Positions 1 through 7,506 of a stretch of 57,796 nucleotides of DNA are shown piece by piece. The translations under genes and the position numbers were made by a program. The stretch comes from Clostridium sp. CAG:221. Its GTDB lineage: Bacteria; Bacillota; Clostridia; Clostridiales; Clostridiaceae. Location of the stretch: positions 53,288 to 111,083 of the forward strand of contig FR883428.1 of NCBI GenBank assembly GCA_000435835.1, in the 5' to 3' direction. The notes beneath the pieces were generated by a model. It was not told where the DNA came from. It did no database searches and saw nothing but the letters and a program-made list of their open reading frames with translations. Positions within the stretch are counted from its first letter, which is position 1; every line of letters begins with the position of its first letter.

Positions 1-24
1 AAAATGATTAAGGAGGGATGTATC

Positions 25-54
25 ATGGCATTAACGCCAATAATGCCACTTTGA
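25..54 (+). pseudogene. 5-prime remnant of a host gene, probably mutS, cut by prophage insertion
   Basis: A strong ribosome-binding site (AAGGAGGG, 10-17) precedes an ATG that opens only nine codons, MALTPIMPL, before a stop. From memory, clostridial MutS proteins begin MALTPMM or very similarly and then continue for about 900 residues, so the first seven residues fit the start of the DNA mismatch-repair ATPase. The integrase lies just inside, as expected for an attachment junction. The rest of the gene would sit beyond the other end of the element, outside this window. With seven matching residues this is suggestive, not proven. The alternative is a chance mini-ORF. Confidence 0.45.
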
Positions 55-101
55 AGTATAAACCCTTGATTTTATAAGGTTTAAGCTTTTAAATATAGCA
101 A

Positions 102-123
102 TCGTCAAAAATTCGTCAAAAAT
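102..123. repeat. tandem 11-bp repeat, possible integrase arm site
   Basis: TCGTCAAAAAT occurs twice head to tail between the putative attachment core and the integrase gene. Short direct repeats here are typical of arm-type sites bound by the N-terminal domain of tyrosine integrases. The role is inferred from position. Confidence 0.4.
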
Positions 124-130
124 TAAATTT

Positions 131-166
131 ATAAAAATAAAAGTGGAGCTTATACTAGCTCCGCTT
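131..166 (-). terminator. terminator of the integrase transcript
   Basis: On the minus strand a stem of GGAGCT and AGCTCC (145-150 with 157-162), extended by a wobble and a G-C pair, is followed by a T-rich run. It starts at the integrase stop codon and points away from the prophage. Confidence 0.75.
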
Positions 167-1256
167 AAAAATTCTGATTTATTATATTTCTTGCACTAGA
201 TAGCATGTCATTAGTAACATGGCTGTAGGTATTCATGGTTTGCTCTACTTTATGGCCAAGTAAATAGGCAGCAGTTTTAAAATCTACACCGCTAGCTATT
301 AATTTAGTTGCATATGTATGCCTTAATTCATGCAGGCATACATCATAACCTAAATCTTTTATTTTTCTATTCATACATGTTTGGAAACTTTTTTTATTTC
401 CAAAATCGAAAATCCTTCCATCAATAGCAGGATCATTCATTTCTGTATAATGCCAAAGTATATTCATGGTATCTTTAGTTACCGGGATTACTCTATATGA
501 ATTATTACTTTTCAAATTGCCAAGTCCCCATAAGTTTAATTCTCCATCTATTAACTTAAATTGCTTATTAACTGTTATGCAATTTTTATTAAAATCAAGT
601 ACATCTCCAGTTAATCCAAGAATTTCACCTATTCTCATCCCAGTTTTTAATGCTAATAGTGCTACAATGTAATATCTAGTATTTTTCAAATCATGTAACA
701 AATTTTCTGCCTCTTCATCCGTAAGAGCAGTTCTACTTATGCTTTCACTAACTTTTCTCATCTTAACATTATCTGCAGGATTATGATTAATTATTTTATA
801 ATAGCTAATAGCACTGTTTAGTAATATTTTAAGATAACGTAGTTTACTATCAATGGTACTTTGCTTTCTATTAAGTGCATAAAGTTCATTTATACATTTT
901 TGAATGTCCTCAGTAGTTATATCAATAATTTTTTTATCATGCAAAACTTTAAAAGTTTGTATTGCATAGTGTAAATTCTTTCTGGTGGATTCAGAAGAAG
1001 TGTAAGTAATATTCTTAATATGAATATCACATAGTTCTTTTAGAGTGATATCTGTATAATCTCCATTTAACGTGTTATCTCTAGTTATATCATCTTTTAA
1101 CTTTTCTAATGCTTCATCTGCTGCACGTTTTGCATCACGTTTGGTCTTAAAGCCTTGTTTTGATTTTTGCATCCACCTCTTTATGCTTCCAGTTTTATAG
1201 GAAATGATATATTGCCATCCTCCATCTTTTTCTCTGTAAGTAATGTTGTATTGCAT
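165..1256 (-). CDS. int: phage tyrosine recombinase integrase
   Basis: Site-specific recombinase of 363 residues that would integrate and excise the prophage at its attachment site. The N-terminal 50 residues resemble the arm-binding AP2-like domain (KDGGWQYIISYKTG), followed by a SAM-like core-binding domain at about 65-165 and the catalytic domain. Catalytic signatures are visible: Arg in TGMRIGEILGL, the HELRHTYAT box, and LLGHKVEQTMNTYSHV carrying the second His and the Tyr nucleophile. The start is set by AAGGAGGAG eight bases upstream. It is the first gene inside the left junction and reads outward. Full length with no missing motif. Confidence 0.95.
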   Translation of the reverse strand: MQYNITYREKDGGWQYIISYKTGSIKRWMQKSKQGFKTKRDAKRAADEALEKLKDDITRDNTLNGDYTDITLKELCDIHIKNITYTSSESTRKNLHYAIQTFKVLHDKKIIDITTEDIQKCINELYALNRKQSTIDSKLRYLKILLNSAISYYKIINHNPADNVKMRKVSESISRTALTDEEAENLLHDLKNTRYYIVALLALKTGMRIGEILGLTGDVLDFNKNCITVNKQFKLIDGELNLWGLGNLKSNNSYRVIPVTKDTMNILWHYTEMNDPAIDGRIFDFGNKKSFQTCMNRKIKDLGYDVCLHELRHTYATKLIASGVDFKTAAYLLGHKVEQTMNTYSHVTNDMLSSARNIINQNF

Positions 1257-1330
1257 ACGTGCTCCTCCTTGGTATATATGACCTGACTGTTTATTACTAT
1301 TTTATTTATCTTTTTTATTAATTCAGTCAT
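1181..1330 (-). CDS. possible 49-residue leader ORF overlapping integrase
   Basis: A minus-strand ATG follows GGGAGG by five bases and opens 49 codons that run 76 bases into the integrase gene in another frame (MTELIKKINKIVINSQ at the start). The ribosome site is good. The long out-of-frame overlap and lack of a recognisable family make it doubtful. If translated, it could couple translation to the integrase. Confidence 0.25.
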   Translation of the reverse strand: MTELIKKINKIVINSQVIYTKEEHVCNTTLLTEKKMEDGNISFPIKLEA

Positions 1331-1382
1331 CTTCATCCTCCCGTCTTTCCCATTTATTAATTCATTTGTAATACATGTAAAA

Positions 1383-1412
1383 TTTCGGTATCCCGAAAAA
1401 GAACTAATGTTT
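1383..1412. promoter_or_regulatory. hairpin and LexA-box-like palindrome upstream of integrase
   Basis: TTTCGG and CCGAAA (1383-1388, 1393-1398) form a 6-bp hairpin, followed on the minus strand by a short T run. This could end the repressor transcript before the integrase gene. Immediately beside it, GAAC-TAAT-GTTT (1401-1412) resembles Firmicute SOS boxes of the type GAAC-N4-GTTC/T. The rest of the 1331-1709 gap is AT-rich, apart from the tandem repeat at 1609, and I see no convincing gene in it. Confidence 0.3.
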
Positions 1413-1608
1413 GTTTTTGGTGCAAAAAATATGGAAATATTAACAAAGTCAACATTTCCTCATTTGGAAAACAAATAAAGTAGAATGTCGAAATTGGCAC
1501 AAGATATTTTTTTAATATAAAATAAATATATACAAACATATACAAATATATACACTTATTTATTTATATTACTTTTTAAAAAAATACCATTACTTATTAT
1601 CATGCTAT

Positions 1609-1676
1609 ATGTGATGGTTCGATTTCAAACCACCTACTCTACATGTGATGGTTCGATTTCAAACCACCTACTTTAA
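1609..1676. repeat. two tandem copies of a 34-bp repeat
   Basis: The unit begins ATGTGATGGTTCGATTTC and is repeated head to tail with a 34-bp period. Identity runs through 30 bases of the second copy and then decays. Each unit holds a short inverted pair, TGGTT and AACCA. It sits just downstream of the repressor gene. Function unknown: protein-binding site, small RNA or a recombination relic are all possible. Confidence 0.7.
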
Positions 1677-1709
1677 ATTACATTCTCCCAAAATATTTGT
1701 TTTTTATAT

Positions 1710-2099
1710 TTATTTATTCTTATTCTTTGGATTCTCAAAGAAAACTTTTGGATTAAATCCAACTTGTTTTAAATGTGCAAAAAAATCATTTATTTGATTT
1801 TCTGTTAAATGAAGTTTTTCATCATCAAATGTTATCTCAACTATATTCCCATCAATTTCCTTAGATATATATGTCTGATAATCATTTGTTCTCATTAATA
1901 GAAAGTCACTATTAACATTTAAATAATCGGCTATTTTAGCTAGAGTGTTTAAATCAGGCTTTCTATTATCATTTATATAATTACTGATTGTAGTTGGAGA
2001 CACATTGATTGCTGTTGCTAAATCTTGTTTTTGAATTTCCTTTAGATCTAAAAGAAATTCAACTCTTTTCCCAAAGGTATCCAATTTATTTATATCCAT
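1710..2099 (-). CDS. CI-like prophage repressor (XRE family)
   Basis: DNA-binding repressor of 129 residues predicted to hold the lytic promoter off in the lysogen. Residues 8-66 form an XRE/Cro-CI helix-turn-helix (QDLATAINVSPTTISNYIND, then KPDLNTLAKIADYLNV). The C-terminal half is short and acidic, with no LexA-type self-cleavage motif visible, so induction may depend on an antirepressor such as the Rha protein at 16801. It is divergent from the Cro-like gene at 2250, and paired operators lie between them. Start chosen at the ATG behind GAGGTG. Confidence 0.85.
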   Translation of the reverse strand: MDINKLDTFGKRVEFLLDLKEIQKQDLATAINVSPTTISNYINDNRKPDLNTLAKIADYLNVNSDFLLMRTNDYQTYISKEIDGNIVEITFDDEKLHLTENQINDFFAHLKQVGFNPKVFFENPKNKNK

Positions 2100-2117
2100 A
2101 TCTTACACCTCGTAATT

Positions 2118-2123
2118 AGTATA
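2118..2123 (-). promoter_or_regulatory. extended -10 of the repressor promoter
   Basis: On the minus strand TG-T-TATACT lies about 20 bases before the repressor start. It is an extended -10 element without a clear -35 and would give a very short leader. Confidence 0.4.
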
Positions 2124-2151
2124 ACAAAATGTGTACAAAAAAATAAAAAAA

Positions 2152-2213
2152 TTCACAAAATGAAAAATATTTTTTAAAAAAGCATTGACACTTTTCATTA
2201 TGTGAAGTATTAT
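2152..2213 (+). promoter_or_regulatory. PR-type early promoter with paired operators
   Basis: A near-consensus promoter is visible: TTGACA (2185-2190), exactly 17 bases, then TATTAT (2208-2213). Two 15-bp operator-like sites in opposite orientation flank and enter it: TTCACAAAATGAAAA (2152-2166) and TTTTCATTATGTGAA (2192-2206), which match at 14 of 15 bases after inversion. The second lies within the promoter spacer, so binding should block RNA polymerase. This is the expected layout of a lysis-lysogeny switch. Confidence 0.8.
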
Positions 2214-2249
2214 TAATACATAGAAACGAAACGAAAGGTGGTGAGAACA

Positions 2250-2483
2250 ATGAAAACTAAAAAAGGAATTACAAAAGCATTATTTTTAAGACGAGGTTTT
2301 GGAATTAATCAGGAAGAAATAACTTCTAAATTAAATATATCGAGACCTACTCTTACAAGAAAAGAAAAAGGAGAAACAGATTTTACGAAATCTGAGATGG
2401 AGATTTATACTAATGTCTTAAAAGAGTATGATCCATCACTAACAATCAATTCAATTTTTTTTGAGGATAACTTCACGATATGA
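2250..2483 (+). CDS. Cro-like helix-turn-helix protein
   Basis: A 77-residue protein, first gene of the rightward early operon and divergent from the repressor. Residues 14-40 look like a helix-turn-helix (INQEEITSKLNISRPTLTRK, then EKGETDFTKSEMEIY), placing it in the Cro/CI fold class. The ATG at 2250 is preferred over an in-frame GTG four codons upstream, because AAAGGTGGTGAG serves it as ribosome site. It would act at the operators at 2152 and 2192. Confidence 0.75.
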   Translation: MKTKKGITKALFLRRGFGINQEEITSKLNISRPTLTRKEKGETDFTKSEMEIYTNVLKEYDPSLTINSIFFEDNFTI

Positions 2484-2510
2484 AAATACACAAGAAAAGG
2501 AGTTTTCAAA

Positions 2511-2738
2511 ATGAAATTAAAAGACATAAGAAAAGACAGAAAAATAACTTTAGCTAGATTAAGCCAAATATCAAGCATCAGTACTAGTTATCTTAGCGAA
2601 CTTGAAAAAGGTAAATATGAAGCTACTGAGAGTAAGATTATACGTTTAAGTCTAGCTCTTGGAGTAACACCTAATGATTTATTAGGTTGGAGTGAAATTA
2701 TAGATACAGTTAAGAGAAATTTTGTAGGAGAACAATAA
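2511..2738 (+). CDS. small XRE-family regulator
   Basis: A 75-residue protein made almost entirely of one XRE helix-turn-helix (ITLARLSQISSISTSYLSELEKGKYEATESKIIRLSLALGV split over residues 12-52). It follows the Cro-like gene in the same operon, with AAGGAG upstream. Its operator is unknown. It may tune early transcription or act on host promoters. Confidence 0.8.
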   Translation: MKLKDIRKDRKITLARLSQISSISTSYLSELEKGKYEATESKIIRLSLALGVTPNDLLGWSEIIDTVKRNFVGEQ

Positions 2739-2739
2739 T

Positions 2740-3051
2740 ATGCAGGGGATGAAGGTTTTATTAACTCGAGCAGAATTAGCAAAAAGATGGAGCGTAGATG
2801 TTAAGACAATCGCTAACTGGGAAAATGAACAAATAATTCAAAGAGTAAAGGGGATACCTACTCCGAGATACAGGGTAGAAGAAATAGAGAAAATTGAAGG
2901 TATAAAAGATGTAAGTAAGTTTTCACCAGTAGAGAGAAAAATATTAGAAGATAGATTAAAAAATCTTGAAGATGAAAATTTACAACTTAAACAAATAATA
3001 AATAATATTTTCTCGGAAAGTTCAAAGATATTAAATTTCAATATTAGTTAA
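2740..3051 (+). CDS. MerR/excisionase-like DNA-binding protein with coiled coil
   Basis: 103 residues. The N-terminal 45 residues (LLTRAELAKRWSVDVKTIAN, then WENEQIIQRVKG) resemble the winged helix-turn-helix of excisionases and MerR-type proteins. Residues 70-92 are a predicted coiled coil (ILEDRLKNLEDENLQLKQII), which suggests a dimer. It begins one base after the preceding stop codon. Excisionase or early regulator are both possible. Confidence 0.6.
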   Translation: MQGMKVLLTRAELAKRWSVDVKTIANWENEQIIQRVKGIPTPRYRVEEIEKIEGIKDVSKFSPVERKILEDRLKNLEDENLQLKQIINNIFSESSKILNFNIS

Positions 3052-3152
3052 GCACTAGCAGAAACCACACACCGTTAGTGGCTAAGGTGAGGAATTACAA
3101 TGGCGTACAAATGATTAAGATAAGAGGGTGCGTATTTTGTAGGAGGAATAAA

Positions 3153-3332
3153 ATGACAAGGGAATTGTTTATTGAATGTATGAGGGTTTTAGTTAAATGG
3201 TTTGTAATGTTGTTGCCATATGTAGCAGTAGAATTATTAATATTTACAGCAGTTTACTTAATATTAGTTAAGTTTGAAATATTAAAAGCTGAAAAAGAAC
3301 AAGATGAATATGATGATGATTTTAAATATTAA
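3153..3332 (+). CDS. small single-span membrane protein
   Basis: 59 residues with one clear hydrophobic segment (FVMLLPYVAVELLIFTAVYL, residues 17-36) and an acidic tail (EYDDDFKY). The ATG at 3153 has AGGAGGAA directly upstream and is preferred over a GTG at 3078 in the same frame, which would add 25 residues with two cysteines. A four-codon mini-ORF (3101-3115) precedes it. Unknown function; small membrane proteins in early phage operons sometimes act in superinfection exclusion. Confidence 0.55.
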   Translation: MTRELFIECMRVLVKWFVMLLPYVAVELLIFTAVYLILVKFEILKAEKEQDEYDDDFKY

Positions 3333-3343
3333 GGTGAGTAAAT

Positions 3344-3910
3344 ATGAGTTATGGAGAGAGTATTAAGTATTTTAGAAAAAGTAAATCATTAACACAGAAA
3401 GATTTAGCTGAAATGATTGGTTGTGATATTCGCACTTATCAGAAATATGAAAGTGGTGAAATAAACATAAAAATTAGTACACTGCAGAAAATTTCTAGTA
3501 TTTTAGGAGTTAGTTTATATAAACTATGCCTATTTGGGGATGAAAACTTTGGGAGTATTGAGCATCTTAAGAAGTTGAGAAAATTAAATAATATGACTCA
3601 AAAGGATTTGGCAGAAAAACTTAATTTATCAACATCATTAATACAAAAGTATGAAAGTGGTGAAAGAAAAATGACATATGAAACTTATTTTGAAGCGTTA
3701 AAATGCATGAATAGTATTGAGCCTGAAATTGACATATTAAACAAAGAAAATAATGAAAACATTGAAAAACTTATTCAAGATGAGAAATTGAAATATGCTG
3801 ATAAACTTATTACTTTTGGAGATACAAATAATATTGAATATAACAAAGGAGTATATGATGGATTAAGTCTTGCACTTAGTATAATTCGAGGTGAAGTGTA
3901 TGAAAAATGA
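3344..3910 (+). CDS. tandem double-XRE transcription regulator
   Basis: 188 residues with two complete XRE domains in one chain, residues 6-60 (SLTQKDLAEMIGCDIRTYQK) and 76-125 (NMTQKDLAEKLNLSTSLIQK). Each ends in the same YESGE motif, which points to an internal duplication. The C-terminal 60 residues are charged and probably helical. Two linked DNA-binding heads could grip adjacent half-sites or loop two operators. It overlaps the next gene by 11 bases. Confidence 0.8.
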   Translation: MSYGESIKYFRKSKSLTQKDLAEMIGCDIRTYQKYESGEINIKISTLQKISSILGVSLYKLCLFGDENFGSIEHLKKLRKLNNMTQKDLAEKLNLSTSLIQKYESGERKMTYETYFEALKCMNSIEPEIDILNKENNENIEKLIQDEKLKYADKLITFGDTNNIEYNKGVYDGLSLALSIIRGEVYEK

Positions 3911-4109
3911 CGAAAATACAGATATTGTTCTAGTACCTGCAGAGGTTATGGAAATATTAAGAATTGGGAAAAGCAAAATGTATGAATTGCTGCATAGTGA
4001 AGATTTCCCAAGCTATAAAATAGATCGTAGATGGTATATCAATAAAGCAAAGCTTATAAAGTGGATTGATAGGCAATCAGAGATTACAAAAAATATTAAT
4101 GGAGATTAA
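3900..4109 (+). CDS. excisionase-like HTH_17 protein
   Basis: 69 residues with an HTH_17-type fold: LVPAEVMEILRIGKSKMYEL, then DFPSYKIDRRWYINKAKLIKW. This is the typical helix-turn-helix plus wing of phage excisionases and DNA-binding adaptor proteins. It starts inside the end of the preceding gene behind GAGGTGAAG. Among the early genes it is a good candidate for the directionality factor of the integrase at 165, although it lies far from that gene. Confidence 0.65.
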   Translation: MKNDENTDIVLVPAEVMEILRIGKSKMYELLHSEDFPSYKIDRRWYINKAKLIKWIDRQSEITKNINGD

Positions 4110-4112
4110 TGA

Positions 4113-4304
4113 ATGATTTTATATTTAGCGGTATCAGCAGATAAGTATGAATTACCATTTGCAGTCGAAGATAGTCCAATGAAGTTGGCAAATAGAGTTG
4201 GTAAAACATCTAGGTATGTTAGTAGCTGCATAGCAAGAAAAACACGAGTGAAAATAGGTGAAGATCTATATATTAGGTTAATAAAGATTAATTTGGAGGA
4301 ATAG
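4113..4304 (+). CDS. small conserved phage protein
   Basis: 63 residues beginning MILYLAVSADKYELPFAVED. I recall short Firmicute prophage proteins that share this opening (YLAVTADKYELP) followed by a helix-turn-helix-like stretch (LANRVGKTSRYVSSCIARK). Function unknown. It sits three bases after the previous gene and directly ahead of the recombination module. Confidence 0.55.
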   Translation: MILYLAVSADKYELPFAVEDSPMKLANRVGKTSRYVSSCIARKTRVKIGEDLYIRLIKINLEE

Positions 4305-4307
4305 TAA

Positions 4308-5957
4308 ATGTCAAAAATATCATTTTTGAAAGTCAACAATTTTTTAGGCGTTGATGAACTTGAATTAGAACCAGGAAAGGTTAATATTTTCAAAGGACCT
4401 AAAGGGACTGGAAAAACTTCTGTTATAGAAGCAATTGAGAAAACATTCACAAATAAGAGCAGGAGAACAGAGATTATTAAGCATGGTGAAGAGGAAGCAA
4501 CATTATTCGTTGAGCTTGATGATGGAATGGAAGTCGATAGAAGGCTTAGAAGTGAAAAAGGTGACTATCTTAAAGTAAGGAAGGCAGATGAAGGAGTTCC
4601 AAGCACTGAAAAATTCCTAAGAACATTAGTAAATGGGCATATATTTAGGCCACTTGACTGGGTTAACTTAAGTGTTAAAGAGCAGACGAAATCACTTTTG
4701 AGTATGTTAGAAATTGATTGGAGCGAGCAGGATATCATAAATTGGTTTGGCGACCTGGTAGATGATATCGACTACTCACAACATATACTACTTATTCTTA
4801 AGAGTATAGAACAAAAATACTACAAAACAAGGGAAGAAGTCAACAGGGAAGTAAAGGAATTAAAGGGTAGAATAGATGCACTATATGAAGAATTACCACC
4901 TGAATATAATGGTGAAGAATGGAGAAGCGTTAAGATCCAGGAATACTATAAAAAAGTTTCGGAAGCTCAAGAGATAAATAAATTGATTGAGATGGCTAAG
5001 AGCATCCAGGAAAACTTTAATAATACTGTTGAAACTATTAAAGCTAAGGGTGAAAAGCAGAAAGCTAATATTACTTTAACCTTTAAAGAGAATAAGGAAG
5101 ACATTAATGACATCATAGCATTAGCTAAAAATAAGATAGAAAGAGCTAATAACTTTATAGCTAATTCTAATAACACTTTGGAAGTTGAATTAAGCAAGTT
5201 AGATAATCAACTTGAATCTGAATATCAAGACTTATTGCAGAAATATGCAATGTTAAAGGACCAAAAGAAGAGAGATATATTAACTGCAGTTGAGGAGCAA
5301 AAAGAAATTATTGCGATAAATAATAATAAGATATCAGCTAAAGAACAAGAACTTAGAGGGTTAGATGAGAAAGAAGAATCTGAAAAATTAGCCGTTGATG
5401 AAAAAGTTAATAGTGAAATTGAGAAGGAAAAAATAAGAATAGGAAAAGCTGCATCTTATCTAAAAGAAAATACTTTAATTGATATTGAACCATTACAAGC
5501 TGAAGCAGATAGAGTTACTGAAATGGTTGGATATTTAAGAGATTGGGATAGAATAGCTGAAATTAGAGATGGCTCATTATCTTCTAAGCAAGCATATGCA
5601 AATGAACTTACATCTAAGATAGATAAGGCTAGAAACTTACCAGGAGAGCTACTTAAGACTGCTAAAATGCCTATTGATGGTATATCAGTTGATGTAGAAG
5701 GAAGAGTAAGAATAAATGGTACTTTAATAGATGGTCTTTCAGATGGTGAAAAGCTTGAATTGGCAATGAAAGTTGCAAAAGCTCAATGTGGGGAATTAAA
5801 GCTAATTTGTATGGATAAGTGGGAAAGTTTAGACATAGATTCTCAAAATAAGTTACTAGCAGAAATGACAACAGATGAATATCAATATTTCGTAACTGAA
5901 GTAATGGATACAGCAAGTAGAAAGGTTGAAGTCGTAAAGATAGGGGAGATGGTATAG
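4308..5957 (+). CDS. SMC/RecF-like ATPase of the phage recombination module
   Basis: 549 residues. The N-terminus holds a Walker A loop, GPKGTGKTS (30-38), then long charged helices (about 170-430) that should form coiled coils. The C-terminus has an ABC-type signature, LSDGEKLELAMKVAK (about 477), and a Walker B-like strand, LKLICMDKWESLD (about 498). This is the arrangement of SMC, RecF and Rad50 ATPases, in which N and C halves form one head. The Walker B reads MDKWE rather than the usual DE, so catalysis may be altered. It precedes YqaJ exonuclease and RecT genes, implying a role in strand processing during phage recombination. Confidence 0.8.
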   Translation: MSKISFLKVNNFLGVDELELEPGKVNIFKGPKGTGKTSVIEAIEKTFTNKSRRTEIIKHGEEEATLFVELDDGMEVDRRLRSEKGDYLKVRKADEGVPSTEKFLRTLVNGHIFRPLDWVNLSVKEQTKSLLSMLEIDWSEQDIINWFGDLVDDIDYSQHILLILKSIEQKYYKTREEVNREVKELKGRIDALYEELPPEYNGEEWRSVKIQEYYKKVSEAQEINKLIEMAKSIQENFNNTVETIKAKGEKQKANITLTFKENKEDINDIIALAKNKIERANNFIANSNNTLEVELSKLDNQLESEYQDLLQKYAMLKDQKKRDILTAVEEQKEIIAINNNKISAKEQELRGLDEKEESEKLAVDEKVNSEIEKEKIRIGKAASYLKENTLIDIEPLQAEADRVTEMVGYLRDWDRIAEIRDGSLSSKQAYANELTSKIDKARNLPGELLKTAKMPIDGISVDVEGRVRINGTLIDGLSDGEKLELAMKVAKAQCGELKLICMDKWESLDIDSQNKLLAEMTTDEYQYFVTEVMDTASRKVEVVKIGEMV

Positions 5958-6442
5958 TGAGTTTAACATTTAAAGTATGGAGAATTGAAAAAGGATTAAC
6001 TCAATCAGAATTAGTTAGAATGTTAAAATCTAGCACTTTAAAGATAGGTAAATTAGAAAGAGAAAATAATATAAATATTTTTACTATTGAACAGCTTAAG
6101 AAATTAGCAGAAATATTAGATAAATCGTTTGAAGAAATACTAAACGCTGGTATTAATGATAATGAAGAAGGGTTCAAAATAAGAGAGAGAAAAATGAATG
6201 CATTAGAAGGAGGACGAAAAGTAAAATACCTAGTTTATGGTTATTCATCAAATAGTACTAATGGTATGTTAAATAAAAGTACTGTAGAGTGGGAAATAGG
6301 ATGTTTTCACGGGTGGAAAAAAGATAAAGAAATCAATTCAGATATTGAAAGCGAGATTTATTATGGGTTGATTGAAAAGAAAGATGGTACATTAGTCTAT
6401 CTAAATATTAATGAATTTAAGTTTATAGGAGAAGTGATCTAA
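5957..6442 (+). CDS. XRE regulator with C-terminal sensor-like domain
   Basis: 161 residues. GTG start overlapping the preceding TAG by one base, behind GGGGAGATGG. Residues 4-62 are an XRE helix-turn-helix (KGLTQSELVRMLKSSTLKIGKL). Residues 75-161 form a separate segment (KVKYLVYGYSS, then TVEWEIGCFHGWKK, and LIEKKDGTLVYLNINEFKF) that resembles small beta-rich domains of unknown role in phage proteins. Its position inside the recombination operon suggests it reports on, or limits, that operon. Confidence 0.6.
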   Translation: MSLTFKVWRIEKGLTQSELVRMLKSSTLKIGKLERENNINIFTIEQLKKLAEILDKSFEEILNAGINDNEEGFKIRERKMNALEGGRKVKYLVYGYSSNSTNGMLNKSTVEWEIGCFHGWKKDKEINSDIESEIYYGLIEKKDGTLVYLNINEFKFIGEVI

Positions 6443-7492
6443 ATGGTTGAGTTTATAGAAGATAGAGAACTATTTAAAACAGCTAAAGTTGTTTTTGACA
6501 CCAGAGAAGATAGTGAAGAGAGAACAAATTGGCTATCAATGAGAGGTAACTCCATTGGAGGAAGTGAGATTGGTGCTATTGCAGGGTTCAGCTCTTATGG
6601 GAGTGCACTAACTGTATACAATGAAAAGCTTGGACTTGTAGAGAAGTTTAAGGGAAATATTCACACACTATTTGGTACAAGAATGGAGCCGATGATTAGA
6701 GAATGGGTTCAAGAGGATTTTGTTAAAGAGACAGGAATTAAGCTTACTACTTATGAGTATCCATATATGATGCTAGATAAAGAAAAAGAATTTTTTTCAG
6801 CAAATATTGATGGAATAGGAATTGTAGAAGAGGATTATATCTACTGGGAAAATAGAGATACAGCTGAAATAAAGTTTATTCCTAAAGGTGAAATGTTTGG
6901 ATTAGAAATTAAAACAGGCTCAGAGTTTTTAAAAAAAATGTGGGCAGGAGAAGAGATTCCAGATAGCTATTATTGCCAATGCCAATGGTATATGGGAGTT
7001 ACAGGACTTAACTACTTCTTAATAATATACCTTCTTGGAAAAGAAGTTAAGTGGAAAGTAGTTCCAAGAAATGAAGATGATATAAAAGCACTTAGAGAAA
7101 TAGGCGTAGACTTCTGGGAAAATCATATAATACCTAAAATTCCACCAGAACCTACAGGTATTAAAAAGGAAACAGATGAGATCCTAGAGCAGCAAGTATT
7201 AGATGATGCAGAAGAAATTGACATAACAGATAAAAAGTTAACTAAATACAATGAAATATCAGAACAGATTAAAGAACTTGAAAAAGAAAGAGAAAGAATC
7301 AAACAAGAAATATTCTTAGAAATGGGGAATTCTAAAAAAGCTACAGATGGAAGTTACAAATTAAGCAGATATGTTGTTACTAGAGATAAGATAGATAATA
7401 AAACACTTAAAGATAAATATCCGTTAACTTATGCAGCAGTGCTTAACGGAACAACTGAATATGTAAACATGAGAGTTACAAAATGTAAATAA
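6443..7492 (+). CDS. YqaJ-type (lambda exonuclease family) recombination nuclease
   Basis: 349 residues. A double-strand DNA exonuclease that would resect ends and hand single strands to RecT (gene at 7507). The PD-(D/E)XK core is recognisable: SIGGSEIGAIAGFS near 37-50, the Glu in FGTRMEPMIREW, the Asp in SANIDGIG, and the Glu-X-Lys pair in GLEIKTGS, followed by YYCQCQWYM. The C-terminal 90 residues include a coiled coil (ISEQIKELEKERERIKQEIF). Abuts the neighbouring genes in one operon. Confidence 0.9.
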   Translation: MVEFIEDRELFKTAKVVFDTREDSEERTNWLSMRGNSIGGSEIGAIAGFSSYGSALTVYNEKLGLVEKFKGNIHTLFGTRMEPMIREWVQEDFVKETGIKLTTYEYPYMMLDKEKEFFSANIDGIGIVEEDYIYWENRDTAEIKFIPKGEMFGLEIKTGSEFLKKMWAGEEIPDSYYCQCQWYMGVTGLNYFLIIYLLGKEVKWKVVPRNEDDIKALREIGVDFWENHIIPKIPPEPTGIKKETDEILEQQVLDDAEEIDITDKKLTKYNEISEQIKELEKERERIKQEIFLEMGNSKKATDGSYKLSRYVVTRDKIDNKTLKDKYPLTYAAVLNGTTEYVNMRVTKCK

Positions 7493-7506
7493 GGGAGGAT
7501 TTGATA

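Noticed and set aside
1357..1545. 62-residue minus-strand ORF
   Set aside because: No ribosome-binding site, composition follows AT-rich intergenic DNA, and it runs through the repressor-integrase gap with no family resemblance.
1611..1665. tRNA gene or T-arm (GGTTCGATT)
   Set aside because: The flanking bases do not pair as a T-stem, there is no anticodon or acceptor structure, and the motif is part of the tandem repeat.
1609..1676. CRISPR array
   Set aside because: The two 34-bp units are directly adjacent with no spacer between them, and no cas genes are present.
3078..3152. Upstream extension of the membrane protein at 3153 with a Cys pair
   Set aside because: The AGGAGGAA site lies just before the internal ATG, and the extension would include that site as coding sequence; kept only as an alternative.
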